Made by a program: the position numbers and the translations under genes. Shown piece after piece: positions 41,751-51,434 of a DNA stretch of 64,000 nt. Position 1 is the stretch's first letter; each line of letters starts with the position of its first letter. Below the pieces are notes generated by a model, which ran no database searches, was not told the origin of the DNA, and saw only the letters and a program-made list of their open reading frames with translations. Source of the stretch: Gemmataceae bacterium (GTDB taxonomy: Bacteria > Planctomycetota > Planctomycetia > Gemmatales > Gemmataceae); assembly GCA_022842245.1 (NCBI GenBank), contig JALHPZ010000017.1:60744-124743 (forward strand). The letters run 5' to 3'.

Positions 41751-43757
41751 CTATTTGTCGAGGAGTTTCAGGATCTCGGCGGGCGTCAGCTTCTCCGCGA
41801 TCGTCAGCTTGTCCTTCAGCGCCGCGGTCGCCGGCATATAAGCCGCTTTCAATTCCGCTTCCGTCAGCTTCTTCCCGCCGCCGCTCACGCCTCCGGCGAC
41901 GACGACGCGCTTCGCGTGTGCCAGCGCCGCGATGTGCGCCACGTCGCCGACGTCGCGGAGGATGCCGGGGGCGATCAGGCCGAGGCGCTGCCCGACATAG
42001 GGTTCGTCCGACACGAAGCTTGCGAGCGAATCGATGGCAGCGACCTTCGCGATGCGCTCATCGTTCGCGGCCGCCGTGAGTGCGACGAGACCGGCCGGGC
42101 CGATTCCGATGACGACGATATCCTGAACCATACTGTTCGCAGGCGCGAGCCTGTTCACGATTTGCCGAACCTCAAAAGACCACTGACCGAGCAGCGGCCG
42201 GCCAAGCCACAACGACCACTCGGCCGAGTTATGATCCGGAGCCCGGCCGATCTTGTCCGTCTTGAGCGCGAGCTCGCCGGTGGCTCGCAGGTCGAGTGTG
42301 ATCGTCGACCAACCCATCTTCATTGCGGCTTTTTCCATTTCCCACCGCGCATCGGTTCGCCCGTCGAGGCTGAGGATAATCGCGATCGGAGGGTGGACAC
42401 CCGGCTTGCGGCTCGCGTCATAACGCACCATGATCTTCGATTTCAATCCAGGCTCGTATTCGTCTTCGTAGATTCCCACGCCCTCGAATGCTTCGACGTT
42501 CTTGCTCGTCGCCTTCACGTTCGGAAACCCGCCGAGGACGCGCTCGACCAGAACCCTCCGTCGCTCGTCCGCCGACCTCGCATCCGGCTTCGCCAGCAGC
42601 CTCTTCGCCTCCCGCGCCGCGAACTTCGGCAGCGTCACGAAATCCTTCGGCCGCGAGTCGCCGGGGAAGCAGCGCAGGTCTTCCGGCTTCTCGGTCTCGA
42701 ACTTCGGCTCCGGAATCGGGCTGCCGTCGCCCTCGCCCTTCAGGTGCTTCGTCATCCAGCCGTACATCGCCTCGCGCATCGGTTTGCTGTAATCGTGGCC
42801 GCTCTCGAAGATGGCGTGCTGTAAACTCTTCTCTTTGCCGAAGAGTTTGAAGACCGGCATCGCACCCGCGATCGACACCTTCGCCGCGCCCACGGAGAAC
42901 TGCGGGGCGTCCCGCGTGGCACTCACGATCATCAGCGCCCGCGGCGCGACCATCGCCAGCAGGCCCGATTCCTCCGTGAAGCTCAGGGCGCCCGGCACGA
43001 CCTCGCACATGCAGCACGCGGCGCCAAGGTACGCCTGATAGTTCCCGACCGAACAGACCGGCACAGCCGCCTTCAGGCGCTCGTCCATCGCGGCGGCGTA
43101 CATCGTCTGGTTGCCGCCGCCGCTCGCGCCCGTCACGCCGATGCGCTCGCCGTCGACTTCCGGCCGGGTGAGCAGGTAATCGACGGCGCGGCGGTTTTCG
43201 TAGACCTGGATACCGGCAAGCGGCCGGCCGAGGGGAAGCAACAGCGCGCCGGCCATCTCGCCGTGGTATTCGCCGAGGGCGGTGCCGATGGCACGTTCGC
43301 CGGCGCCGAAGGCATCGACGCAGAGGACGAAGAAGCCGAGCTTCGCGGCTCCGATGCAGCGCGCCTGCACGGTGGGGTCCTGCTTCGCCCCCTTCCAGTG
43401 GCCGTGGACCATGAGCAGCGCCGGGAGCTTGCCGGACTTGTGCGGGACGTAGGCGTTCGCGGTCATGCGAACGCCGGGCATCGTCTGGATGGTGAGCTTC
43501 TCGACGGTGTAGCCGTCGCGTTTCAGTTCGCCGAACTTCTGCACGTCGAGGTCGCAGGGCTTGTCCGGAAAACCGCCGAAGGCCGTCGTCAATCGGGCAT
43601 GCAGCTCCGAGCGTTGCTTCGACCACTCGTCGAGCGTCGCCGGCGGCTTGTCGCCGGAGCGCATCGCCTTCGCCTGACCTTTGACGAAATCGAGGAAGCT
43701 GGTCGGCGGTTCGGCCGCGAGGAGGATCGGAAGGAGGAGGACGATCGCGAATCGCAT
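41751..43757 (-). CDS. Exported two-part alpha/beta-hydrolase (acetyl xylan esterase-like)
   Basis: A 668-residue protein with signal peptide MRFAIVLLLPILLAAEP. The first part is an acetyl xylan esterase-like alpha/beta hydrolase: LLMVHGHWKGAKQDP, nucleophile elbow GVTGASGGGNQT and FESGHDYSKPMREAMYGW with the likely catalytic histidine. From about residue 370 a second, more degenerate hydrolase-like domain follows (IAIILSLDGRTDARWEMEKAA, VIGIGPAGLVAL), in which the nucleophile appears replaced. It probably removes acyl groups from plant-type polysaccharides outside the cytoplasm. ATG 43757 is chosen because the signal peptide begins there; the frame extends far upstream through tdk only as a shadow. 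Confidence 0.85.
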   Translation of the reverse strand: MRFAIVLLLPILLAAEPPTSFLDFVKGQAKAMRSGDKPPATLDEWSKQRSELHARLTTAFGGFPDKPCDLDVQKFGELKRDGYTVEKLTIQTMPGVRMTANAYVPHKSGKLPALLMVHGHWKGAKQDPTVQARCIGAAKLGFFVLCVDAFGAGERAIGTALGEYHGEMAGALLLPLGRPLAGIQVYENRRAVDYLLTRPEVDGERIGVTGASGGGNQTMYAAAMDERLKAAVPVCSVGNYQAYLGAACCMCEVVPGALSFTEESGLLAMVAPRALMIVSATRDAPQFSVGAAKVSIAGAMPVFKLFGKEKSLQHAIFESGHDYSKPMREAMYGWMTKHLKGEGDGSPIPEPKFETEKPEDLRCFPGDSRPKDFVTLPKFAAREAKRLLAKPDARSADERRRVLVERVLGGFPNVKATSKNVEAFEGVGIYEDEYEPGLKSKIMVRYDASRKPGVHPPIAIILSLDGRTDARWEMEKAAMKMGWSTITLDLRATGELALKTDKIGRAPDHNSAEWSLWLGRPLLGQWSFEVRQIVNRLAPANSMVQDIVVIGIGPAGLVALTAAANDERIAKVAAIDSLASFVSDEPYVGQRLGLIAPGILRDVGDVAHIAALAHAKRVVVAGGVSGGGKKLTEAELKAAYMPATAALKDKLTIAEKLTPAEILKLLDK

Positions 43758-43788
43758 GAGGTGATCTCCGGCGGGGGGAGAAGCCGTT

Positions 43789-44382
43789 CTACGAGTCCGC
43801 CTTCCATCCGGTACAGCGACCGGTGCGGATCGATTCGGAAAAGTGTCGGCGGCAGAGCGGCACGTAACGGTCGTTGCCGCCGATCTCGACCTGCTTGCCC
43901 TCGCGTTCGACGGTGCCGTCCGGCGCGACGCGCACGACCATCGTGGCCTTCTTGCCGCAACAGCAGATGGTCTTGAGTTCGGCGAGCGTGTCGGCCCACG
44001 CCAGGAGCGCGGCGCTGCCGGCGAACAGCTCGCCGCGGAAGTCGGTGCGCAGCCCGTAGCACATGACGGGTGTGTCGGCCTCGTCGACGACCTGCGACAG
44101 TTGCCGGACCTGCTCTTTCGTGAGGAACTGCGCCTCGTCGATGAGCACGCAGTGCGGCTTCCGGGGGGCGCAGAGGTTCCAGAAGTCGGTGGCCGCGTCG
44201 AAGGGGATGGCCTCGGCGTCGATGCCGATGCGCGAGCCGATGCGGCCACCGGCGCGGTCGTCGAGCTTCGCCGTGAACAGCATCGTGGTCATGCCGCGCT
44301 CGGCATAGTTGTGTGCCGCCTGCAGGAGCGCGGTCGATTTCCCCGCGTTCATCGTCGAGTAGTAGAAGAACAGCTTCGCCAT
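43789..44382 (-). CDS. tdk: Thymidine kinase, type II
   Basis: Salvages thymidine by ATP-dependent phosphorylation. The 197 residues fit the type II family: Walker [28 protein letters not shown], the lid-type zinc site [12 protein letters not shown] with a later cysteine in YVPLCRRHF, and NDRYVPLC, which contacts the base. It starts at ATG 44382; no clear ribosome site is visible. The esterase gene follows 31 bases after its stop, so the two may be co-transcribed. Confidence 0.93.
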   Translation of the reverse strand: MAKLFFYYSTMNAGKSTALLQAAHNYAERGMTTMLFTAKLDDRAGGRIGSRIGIDAEAIPFDAATDFWNLCAPRKPHCVLIDEAQFLTKEQVRQLSQVVDEADTPVMCYGLRTDFRGELFAGSAALLAWADTLAELKTICCCGKKATMVVRVAPDGTVEREGKQVEIGGNDRYVPLCRRHFSESIRTGRCTGWKADS

Positions 44383-44484
44383 AAGGTGGGATTGTACCGA
44401 CGGACAAATCGCCGCAATCCGCCGCGGCCGGTTTCCCACCCCGCTCCGGGCCTAGAATAGCCTTTTCGAACGAGGATTCCGCCG

Positions 44485-45036
44485 ATGATGCGCCGCGACT
44501 TCGCCCGCGACTACATGATGATCCCGCCCGGTACCGGCGAGTCTTCCGTCGCGAACGTGATCGTCGAAATCCCCAAGGGCCGCCGCACGAAGTTCGAGGT
44601 CGACAAGCAGACCGGCCTCATCAAGATGGACCGCTACCTCTACAGCTCCGCGGTCTACCCCGGCGACTACGGCTTCATCCCGCAGACGCTCGCCGAAGAC
44701 AACGACCCGCTCGACATCCTCGTCATGGTGAACGAGCCGACCTTCTCGGGCTGCCTCATCGAGGCGCGTATCGTCGGCATCTTCAAGATGCGGGACAAGA
44801 ACCAGAACGACTTCAAGATCCTGGCCGTGCCGAACAAGGATCCGCTCTTCGACGCGATGCGAAAGCTGGAGGACGTGCCCAAGCACTTCCTGCGCGAGGT
44901 GGAGCACTTCTTCAGCACCTACAAACAGCTGGAAGGCGTGCAGATCGAGGCGCTCGGGTGGGCGTCGCACGAGGACGGCGCGGCGGAAGTCCGCAGCTGC
45001 ATCGAGCGCTTCCGCAAGACGTTGGGGAACTTCTGA
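44485..45036 (+). CDS. ppa: Inorganic pyrophosphatase, family I
   Basis: Hydrolyses pyrophosphate in the cytoplasm, pulling biosynthetic reactions forward. The 183 residues are typical. Key motifs are IPKGRRTKFEVDKQTG, YPGDYGFIPQT and the metal-binding DPLDILVM, with downstream DPLFD and the helix VEHFFSTYKQLEG. It starts at ATG 44485 with GAGGA about 8 bases upstream. Confidence 0.95.
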   Translation: MMRRDFARDYMMIPPGTGESSVANVIVEIPKGRRTKFEVDKQTGLIKMDRYLYSSAVYPGDYGFIPQTLAEDNDPLDILVMVNEPTFSGCLIEARIVGIFKMRDKNQNDFKILAVPNKDPLFDAMRKLEDVPKHFLREVEHFFSTYKQLEGVQIEALGWASHEDGAAEVRSCIERFRKTLGNF

Positions 45037-45050
45037 TCGCGCCGTTTGTC

Positions 45051-45073
45051 CCCTCCCCCTCGAAGGGGGAGGG
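45051..45073. terminator. Strong GC hairpin after ppa
   Basis: A perfect 10-bp stem CCCTCCCCCT/AGGGGGAGGG with loop CGA lies 14 bases after the ppa stop, between convergent ppa and prfA. A second, similar hairpin is at 45116-45136 and is followed by AAAA. There is no T-run on the plus strand, so termination is likely but not proven; the sequence type also recurs as an intergenic repeat in related genomes. Confidence 0.5.
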
Positions 45074-45115
45074 TGGGGGTGACGGCCGACGCGTGTAGCG
45101 ATCTGGAAACCCCGG

Positions 45116-45136
45116 CCCTCCCCCTCAAGGGGGGGG
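45116..45136. repeat. Second CCCTCCCCCT hairpin
   Basis: The stem CCCTCCCCCT with a G-run complement and two-base loop repeats the hairpin at 45051-45073, about 65 bases away. On the minus strand it lies downstream of the prfA stop (45203) and is preceded on the plus strand by the divergent-looking spacer GGGGGTGACGG. Confidence 0.5.
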
Positions 45137-45202
45137 AAAACTGCGAAAAGCCAAAACCCCCGATCAAATCGTTGTGCAACCGATCGCGGCTACCATCGCG
45201 GC

Positions 45203-46270
<1,068 letters not shown>

Positions 46271-46278
46271 AGATCACC

Positions 46279-46312
46279 AGTGCGGAGTGCGGAATGCGGA
46301 GTGAAAGACAGT
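46279..46312. repeat. GGAATGCGG-type repeat upstream of prfA
   Basis: CAGTGCGGAGTGCGGAATGC then GGAGTGAAAG; it resembles one arm of the palindromic element inside glnE (641-715), including the GGAATGCGG core and following GTGAAAG/ATGAAAG. It lies within the prfA leader. Confidence 0.5.
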
Positions 46313-46317
46313 CTCTG

Positions 46318-46354
46318 TTTCGCTGCGAGGCGGAGTCCGCGGAGCCGAGCGCGG
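46318..46354 (+). repeat. 37-bp repeat, copy 4
   Basis: TTTCGCTGCGAGGCGGAGTC followed by CGCGGAGCCGAGCGCGG, a close match to copies at 24154, 24911 and 32911. It sits in the short gap between rpmE and prfA. Confidence 0.75.
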
Positions 46355-46436
46355 CGGACCGAGAAGGATAACGAACGAGGGGTCGGGGATCGGGATAACT
46401 CTCCCCATCCCCGACCCCTGTTTCCGGACTGCCGAA

Positions 46437-46730
46437 CTACTTCGCCGGTTCGGCGGCCGCGGCGGGTTCCGTGCGCTTCGCGTAGGCGCTGTTCTTGTAC
46501 TTGTTCTGGAACTTCTCGACGCGGCCGGTGGTGTCGAGGAACTTCATCTTGCCGGTGAAGAACGGGTGGCTGGCGGAGGAGATTTCCACTTTGTGCAGGG
46601 GGTATTCCTGGCCGTCCTCCCACTTGATGGTCTCGCTGCACTCGACGGTCGAGCCGCAGAGGAAGGAGAAATTGGCGGCGGCGTCCTGGAAGACGACGGG
46701 GCGGTACTTGGGGTGGATGCCCTTTTTCAT
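46437..46730 (-). CDS. rpmE: 50S ribosomal protein L31, type B
   Basis: A 97-residue L31 of the zinc-free type B form: [51 protein letters not shown], then [10 protein letters not shown]. An Ala/Glu-rich tail of about 10 residues extends beyond the usual end. The ATG at 46730 gives the standard family start. It is divergent from rpmG, 155 bases apart, and upstream of prfA on the same strand, as in many bacteria. Confidence 0.94.
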   Translation of the reverse strand: MKKGIHPKYRPVVFQDAAANFSFLCGSTVECSETIKWEDGQEYPLHKVEISSASHPFFTGKMKFLDTTGRVEKFQNKYKNSAYAKRTEPAAAAEPAK

Positions 46731-46885
46731 GGCCGGTCGGGTCCGTGGTCGTGGAGGAGTTTCGTGGTCTGTTACGATAGGAACCGGGCCGGGCGCGGGC
46801 AAGGTTTATACCGAAATCGTCTGGCCGCGCAAGGACGGCGCGATAAAATTCCGATTTCCCCGAACAGCGCGGCGCGAGGTCGACC

Positions 46886-47056
46886 ATGGCGAAGAACAAG
46901 GAAGCCCGGCACATCATCAAGCTGGTGAGCAGCGAGAGCAACCACTGCTACTTCACCGAGAAGAACAAGAACAACACGAAGGACCGCATCCAGTTGCGGA
47001 AATTCGACCCGATCGTGCGGAAGCACGTGATGTACAAGGAAGCGGGCAAGCTGTAA
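46886..47056 (+). CDS. rpmG: 50S ribosomal protein L33
   Basis: A 56-residue L33: [39 protein letters not shown], then [16 protein letters not shown]. It lacks the paired cysteines of the zinc-binding form, so it is the C-minus type. The start ATG 46886 follows a GCGAGGTCGACC leader. A GC-rich inverted repeat right after the stop (47057-47087) could help end transcription. Confidence 0.93.
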   Translation: MAKNKEARHIIKLVSSESNHCYFTEKNKNNTKDRIQLRKFDPIVRKHVMYKEAGKL

Positions 47057-47191
47057 GCGGCCGGTCGCGCCGGTCGTGCGGGCCGCGCCGTCGCGCGCGG
47101 TCGCAGGGAAGCGGAATTTGGGTTGTGCCCCTTTGACCCGAACGTTAGCATTGATTCCAGTTTCGTTTCCAACACGCATCCGGAGACTCGC

Positions 47192-47689
47192 ATGTTCAAA
47201 CTCTTCGCCGCGCTCGCGGCGACCGCCCTGGTCGCCTCCGCCGGCTTCGCGGCCGACCCGCCGAAGGCGCCCGCGTCCGACTTCGAAAAGAACCTCAAGA
47301 TCGCGATGAGCGTCGAGCCCGCCGGCCAGCTCATGCGTTCCCGCGTCGAAACCAAGCCGAACGGCAACACCGTGATGGGCTTCTACCTTTACGACCGGAA
47401 CAACCGCGTGCTCTTCGAGCGCGAAGTCGAAATGAAGTCCGGCGCGATCGTGAAAGACACCAGCAAGACGATGAGCGCCGTGGCGAAGGACATGGCTAAC
47501 CTGATCGCGAAGCAGACCGACGCCAAGGCCAAGCTGCCCGATGGCCGCCTGCTCGAAATCGCCGGCCAACACATGAAGGACAAGACCTTCAACGAAATGA
47601 AGTACGAGAAGATCGGCGAGACGCTCGTCTTCACCGTCGGCGACGTCAGCTTCGACGCGGCGACCGGCAAGGTCGTCGAGAAGAAATAA
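47192..47689 (+). CDS. Exported hypothetical protein
   Basis: A 165-residue protein with a clean signal peptide (MFKLFAALAATALVASAGFA, cut before ADPP). The mature part is small and charged, with two beta-rich segments (NTVMGFYLYDRNNRVLFEREVEM and ETLVFTVGDVSFDAATGKVVEKK); this may be a PepSY-like fold, but it is not certain. It is followed by a terminator and then a pseudopilin gene; whether they work together is unknown. Confidence 0.75.
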   Translation: MFKLFAALAATALVASAGFAADPPKAPASDFEKNLKIAMSVEPAGQLMRSRVETKPNGNTVMGFYLYDRNNRVLFEREVEMKSGAIVKDTSKTMSAVAKDMANLIAKQTDAKAKLPDGRLLEIAGQHMKDKTFNEMKYEKIGETLVFTVGDVSFDAATGKVVEKK

Positions 47690-47710
47690 GCCCTTCAGGC
47701 CGAGGCACCG

Positions 47711-47748
47711 CGGGGACGCGCCCACCGGCGCCGTCCCCGTTTTCGTTT
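47711..47748 (+). terminator. Factor-independent terminator
   Basis: Stem CGGGGACG/CGTCCCCG with a GC-rich loop, followed directly by TTTTCGTTT, 22 bases after the stop of the exported protein gene (47689). It fits the standard terminator form and separates that gene from the pseudopilin gene at 47765. Confidence 0.75.
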
Positions 47749-47764
47749 CCGGAGGACCCCCGGC

Positions 47765-48679
47765 ATGGCCGCCCGCCGTCGCGACGCGTTCACCCTCCTC
47801 GAACTGCTCGTGGTCATCGCGATCATCGGCATCCTGATCGGCCTGATCCTGCCGGCCGTGCAGGCCGCCCGCGAAACCGCCAACCGCGCCGCCTGCGCCA
47901 ACAAGCTCAAACAGCTCGGCCTCGCCCTGCACCACTTCCACAGCGAGCAGGGCAAGTTCCCGCAGGCCTACAACGAATACTGGAATTTCAGCGAGCCGAA
48001 GGAATCGCCCACGCCGCCCGATCCGCGGCCCCGCAAGAGCTGGGCCACGTTCATCCTCCCGCACATCGACCAGAAGAACCTCCAGGATCTCGGAATCCTC
48101 TCCGCGCAGCAGAACCTCATCCACCTTTTTTCCTGTAACTCCGACCCCCGCAGCCTGTCGGTCTCGACCGGGGGCTACTACAAGTACCTCGGACCGCAGT
48201 TTGGGCTGACGTCGTACCTCGCCGTCGAGGGGAGCGCGTACCAGATCGGCCCGTCGAACACGAACCTCAACCTGGAATTCGGCGGACCGAAGGACGGCGT
48301 CATCCACCGCAGTTCAGACACGCGCATCGTGGATATCCTCGACGGCGCGAGCAATACATTGCTGCTCGGCGAACGGCCTCCCTCGCCGGCGCCGGATTTC
48401 GAATGGGGCTGGTGGGCCTGGAGCGCGTACGACTCGGCCCTCGCCGTCACGGAGCACCGCAGCCTGCTGACGATCGGCTGCCCGACGCCGAACCTCTACG
48501 CGGCTGGAAAAGTGATCGACCCGTGCGATGCGCACCATTTCTGGAGCGTCCACCCCGGCGGGGCCCAGTGGGTCTTCGCCGATGGTTCGGTGAAATTCCT
48601 GAAGTACGCGGCCGTGGACATCCTCCCCGCGCTCGCCACTCGCGCCGGCGGCGAGACCGTGGACCTGACGAACCATTGA
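47765..48679 (+). CDS. DUF1559 (SBP_bac_10) type II pseudopilin
   Basis: A 304-residue planctomycete pseudopilin with class III signal [20 protein letters not shown], the conserved AANRAACANKLKQLGLALHHFH, a long beta-rich middle (GASNTLLLGERP) and the closing motif HPGGAQWVFADGSVKFL. It is likely processed by prepilin peptidase and displayed by a type II-like system; the pilus or secretion machine is not in the window. Unlike the copy at 25532, it has no riboswitch. Start ATG 47765 follows GGAGGACCCCCGGC. Confidence 0.92.
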   Translation: MAARRRDAFTLLELLVVIAIIGILIGLILPAVQAARETANRAACANKLKQLGLALHHFHSEQGKFPQAYNEYWNFSEPKESPTPPDPRPRKSWATFILPHIDQKNLQDLGILSAQQNLIHLFSCNSDPRSLSVSTGGYYKYLGPQFGLTSYLAVEGSAYQIGPSNTNLNLEFGGPKDGVIHRSSDTRIVDILDGASNTLLLGERPPSPAPDFEWGWWAWSAYDSALAVTEHRSLLTIGCPTPNLYAAGKVIDPCDAHHFWSVHPGGAQWVFADGSVKFLKYAAVDILPALATRAGGETVDLTNH

Positions 48680-48680
48680 T

Positions 48681-49190
48681 TCACGGCCGCTTGCGTTCCT
48701 TCACCTTGTGCAGCAGCGCGTCGCGCACCCGGTCCGGCAGGAAGCGCGACAGGTCGCCGCCCAGAGTCGCGATCTGGCGGAGCAGCGAACTGCTGACGTG
48801 CGAATACTCCTCCTTCGCCATCAGGAACACTGTCTCGATCTCCGGATCGAGGTTCGCGTTCATGAGCGACATGGTGAATTCGTACTCCATGTCGGAGAGG
48901 GTCCGGAGACCGCGGAGCATGATGCGCGCCCCGAGCTGGCGCACGAAGCGCACCGCCAGGCCCTCGAACTTGTGCACCTCGACGTTTCCGAAGGGGGCGC
49001 AGACGTCGTGCAGCAGTTCGACGCGTTCGTCAAGCGAGAAGTAGGTGGATTTGTCCGGGTTGATGCCGACGCCGACGATGAGCGTATCGAAGAGCCGGCT
49101 GCCGCGGGCGATGGCGTCCCGGTGGCCGAGGTGGACGGGATCGAAAGTACCCGTGTAGACGGCCACGCGCGGATTCAGCGGAGTTGTCAT
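48681..49190 (-). CDS. coaD: Phosphopantetheine adenylyltransferase
   Basis: Catalyses the fourth step of coenzyme A synthesis, 4'-phosphopantetheine plus ATP to dephospho-CoA. It has 169 residues. The nucleotidyltransferase motif TGTFDPVHLGHRD is at the N terminus, with GLRTLSDMEYEF and the second motif EEYSHVSSSLLRQI later. ATG 49190 is chosen; a longer frame covers the leuD start in antisense. It is divergent from leuD with 90 bases between, and its end is 2 bases from the end of the pseudopilin gene. Confidence 0.95.
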   Translation of the reverse strand: MTTPLNPRVAVYTGTFDPVHLGHRDAIARGSRLFDTLIVGVGINPDKSTYFSLDERVELLHDVCAPFGNVEVHKFEGLAVRFVRQLGARIMLRGLRTLSDMEYEFTMSLMNANLDPEIETVFLMAKEEYSHVSSSLLRQIATLGGDLSRFLPDRVRDALLHKVKERKRP

Positions 49191-49280
49191 GGTGGGGTCT
49201 CGCGCGGAAAAGTCCGGATCGATCCGATATAACTTACCGAACCGGCGTCGGCCGGTCCCGTCCGAATGCGAGCGAGACTC

Positions 49281-49847
49281 ATGCAAACGATCATCGAAGG
49301 CGCGGCCTACGTTCTCGGCGACAACATCGACACCGACCAGATCATTCCGGCCGAATACCTGACGTACAACCCCGCGATCCCGGCCGAATACAAGATGTTC
49401 GGAAAGTTCGCCCTCGCCGGGGTGCCGAAGGAAGGCCGAGGCCTGCCGAAAGGGCACACGCCGTTCCACGGACCCGACGACGAATTCGTCTCGCCGTACA
49501 AGATCGTGATCGGCGGGAAGAACTTCGGCTGCGGCTCCAGCCGCGAGCATGCGCCGATCGCCCTGGCGGCCGCCGGCATTCAGTGCGTCGTCGCCGAGTT
49601 CTACGCCCGCATCTTTTATCGAAACTGCGTCAACGGCGCGTACCTCGTGCCGGTCGAGACGCCGACCCGTCTGATCGACACCATCTGCACCGGCGACAAG
49701 CTCCGCGTCGATCTCGTCACGAGCGAGCTGACGAATACGACCACGGGCGAAACCTGGAAATTGAACGGGTTGGGGGAAGTCGCGCCGATCATCGAAGCCG
49801 GCGGCGTCTTCGCCTATGCCAAGCAGGTCGGCATGCTGAAGGCGTAA
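49281..49847 (+). CDS. leuD: 3-isopropylmalate dehydratase small subunit
   Basis: LeuD pairs with the iron-sulfur subunit LeuC to isomerize 2- to 3-isopropylmalate in leucine synthesis. It has 188 residues. Signatures are the N-terminal LGDNIDTDQIIPAEYL, VIGGKNFGCGSSREHAPIAL and AEFYARIFYRNCVNGAYL. leuC is not in the window, so the subunits are encoded apart, or the partner is a different aconitase-like protein. The start is ATG 49281 (MQTIIEGAAYVLGD). Confidence 0.93.
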   Translation: MQTIIEGAAYVLGDNIDTDQIIPAEYLTYNPAIPAEYKMFGKFALAGVPKEGRGLPKGHTPFHGPDDEFVSPYKIVIGGKNFGCGSSREHAPIALAAAGIQCVVAEFYARIFYRNCVNGAYLVPVETPTRLIDTICTGDKLRVDLVTSELTNTTTGETWKLNGLGEVAPIIEAGGVFAYAKQVGMLKA

Positions 49848-49903
49848 GCGGACCGTTCCAAACCGATCTTGTCCCGTCCGCGCGAATCGACTATTTCGCG
49901 CGG

Positions 49904-51421
49904 ATGCTCCTGCTCCGGCGTCCGTCGATCCGTTGGCCCGCGCCGCGCACCGCGGCGGCCGGCTTCGCCCTGCCGGTCGGGATGTTGCTCGTCGCGTTCG
50001 CCGGTCTGCGCATGCTCTACGCGGGCAGCGTGGAGCCGGACGAATCCGACCTGATCATCTTCAGCCAGCAACTCGCTTGGGGCTACAGCGAGCAACCGCC
50101 GCTCTACAGCTGGCTCTGCGCAGCCGCATTCGAGCTGTTCGGCACCGGCGTGGCCGCGCTCACCGCCGTCCGCACGGCAATCCTGGCTCTCACGGCGGCG
50201 TTCCTGCTCGCCGCCGCGCGCCTCGCCATTCCCGACCGCCGCCTCGCCACGCTGGCGGCCGCCTCCACGCTGCTCGTTCCCTCTCTCGCCTGGCACGCCC
50301 TGACCTACCTCACGCACTCGATCCTCGTCTTCCTTGCCGGCATCGCCTGCGTGTACTTCGTCCTCCGCATCGTCCGTGACGGCCGCACGCGCGACTACAT
50401 CGGCCTCGGCATCGCCTGCGCCGCCGGCGCGCTTTCCAAGTACAACTTCGCCTTCTTCGCGTTCGCGCTCGCCGCCGCGGCCGCCACCCTCGCCCCGGCT
50501 CGACGGCGGCTCCTCGATCCCCGGCTCGCCCTCACCGTCGCCACCTTCGGCCTGCTCGTCGCCCCGCACGCCCTCTGGCTCTACGAACACCGCGCGATCC
50601 TGCGCGACGAACTCCTGCTTAAAGTGACGCACACCCGCGCCGTCGAGATCGGCCGGCTCGCCCGCTCCGCGATCGGCGTGCGCGAAGTCGCGACGAACTC
50701 GCTGCTCGCCGCCGGTCCGCTCGCGCTGGTCGTGCTGGCGACGTTTCGCGCCGCCCGGCGTCGTATCGCGACCGACGACGACGTCGCGGTGCGCCTGTTG
50801 GGCCGCTTCCTCGCGATCGCCCTCGCGCTGATGTTCGCGATGGTGCTCGCCGCCGGCTGGGATCGCTTCCACGAACGGTGGCTGATGCCATTCACGCTCG
50901 TGCTGCCGCTCTGGCTGTTCGCCCGGCTCGATCCCGACGCGGTGGACGAACGCGCCCGGCGCCGTTACGGGCTGCTGCTCGCCGCGCTCGCCGTCGCCTA
51001 CCTGATCGTGCGCACGGTGCAGGTCGCCGCGTTCGCGGACCGCACCAGCGGCCAGTACCCCCTCAGACTCGATTTTTCCGATCTTGCGAACGCGATCGTC
51101 GCCGAGGCCGGCGACACGCCCTTGATCCTGGTCAAGCAGCGGGAAGTCGGCGGAAACCTGAAGCTCGCGATCCCGGGTGCGCGGGTGCTCAGCTGCTACG
51201 GCAACCTCCACGACTTGCCGCCGACGGGCGGGCCGATCGTGATCGCCTGGAATCCGGTGATCTCGAACGGCCGGCCGGAAGTGCCGTGGAGCTGGATCCA
51301 GCGATACTGGCACCTCGCGTGGCCGCACTACGTTCCGCCGGAGGCGGTGCGGACCTTCCCCGTCGCGAAAAGCGGGCCTAACGGACAACCCGCGACCGTG
51401 ATGTTCACCGTCTTGAAGTGA
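49904..51421 (+). CDS. GT39/ArnT-like membrane glycosyltransferase
   Basis: A 505-residue integral membrane protein with about ten predicted helices. The first loop has the acidic motif VEPDESDLIIFSQQLAWGYSEQPPLYSW, characteristic of lipid-phosphosugar-using glycosyltransferases of the PMT/ArnT (GT39/GT83) type; the QPPLY element is strongly conserved. The C-terminal 90 residues form a soluble domain. It probably transfers a sugar from a polyprenyl-phosphate carrier outside the membrane; the acceptor is unknown. ATG 49904 is 56 bases after leuD. Confidence 0.8.
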   Translation: MLLLRRPSIRWPAPRTAAAGFALPVGMLLVAFAGLRMLYAGSVEPDESDLIIFSQQLAWGYSEQPPLYSWLCAAAFELFGTGVAALTAVRTAILALTAAFLLAAARLAIPDRRLATLAAASTLLVPSLAWHALTYLTHSILVFLAGIACVYFVLRIVRDGRTRDYIGLGIACAAGALSKYNFAFFAFALAAAAATLAPARRRLLDPRLALTVATFGLLVAPHALWLYEHRAILRDELLLKVTHTRAVEIGRLARSAIGVREVATNSLLAAGPLALVVLATFRAARRRIATDDDVAVRLLGRFLAIALALMFAMVLAAGWDRFHERWLMPFTLVLPLWLFARLDPDAVDERARRRYGLLLAALAVAYLIVRTVQVAAFADRTSGQYPLRLDFSDLANAIVAEAGDTPLILVKQREVGGNLKLAIPGARVLSCYGNLHDLPPTGGPIVIAWNPVISNGRPEVPWSWIQRYWHLAWPHYVPPEAVRTFPVAKSGPNGQPATVMFTVLK

Positions 51422-51434
51422 CCAACGAACGCGT

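Noticed and set aside
43758..44249. Extension of the esterase frame upstream through tdk
   Set aside because: It overlaps the well-supported thymidine kinase gene in another frame, and the signal peptide begins at 43757.
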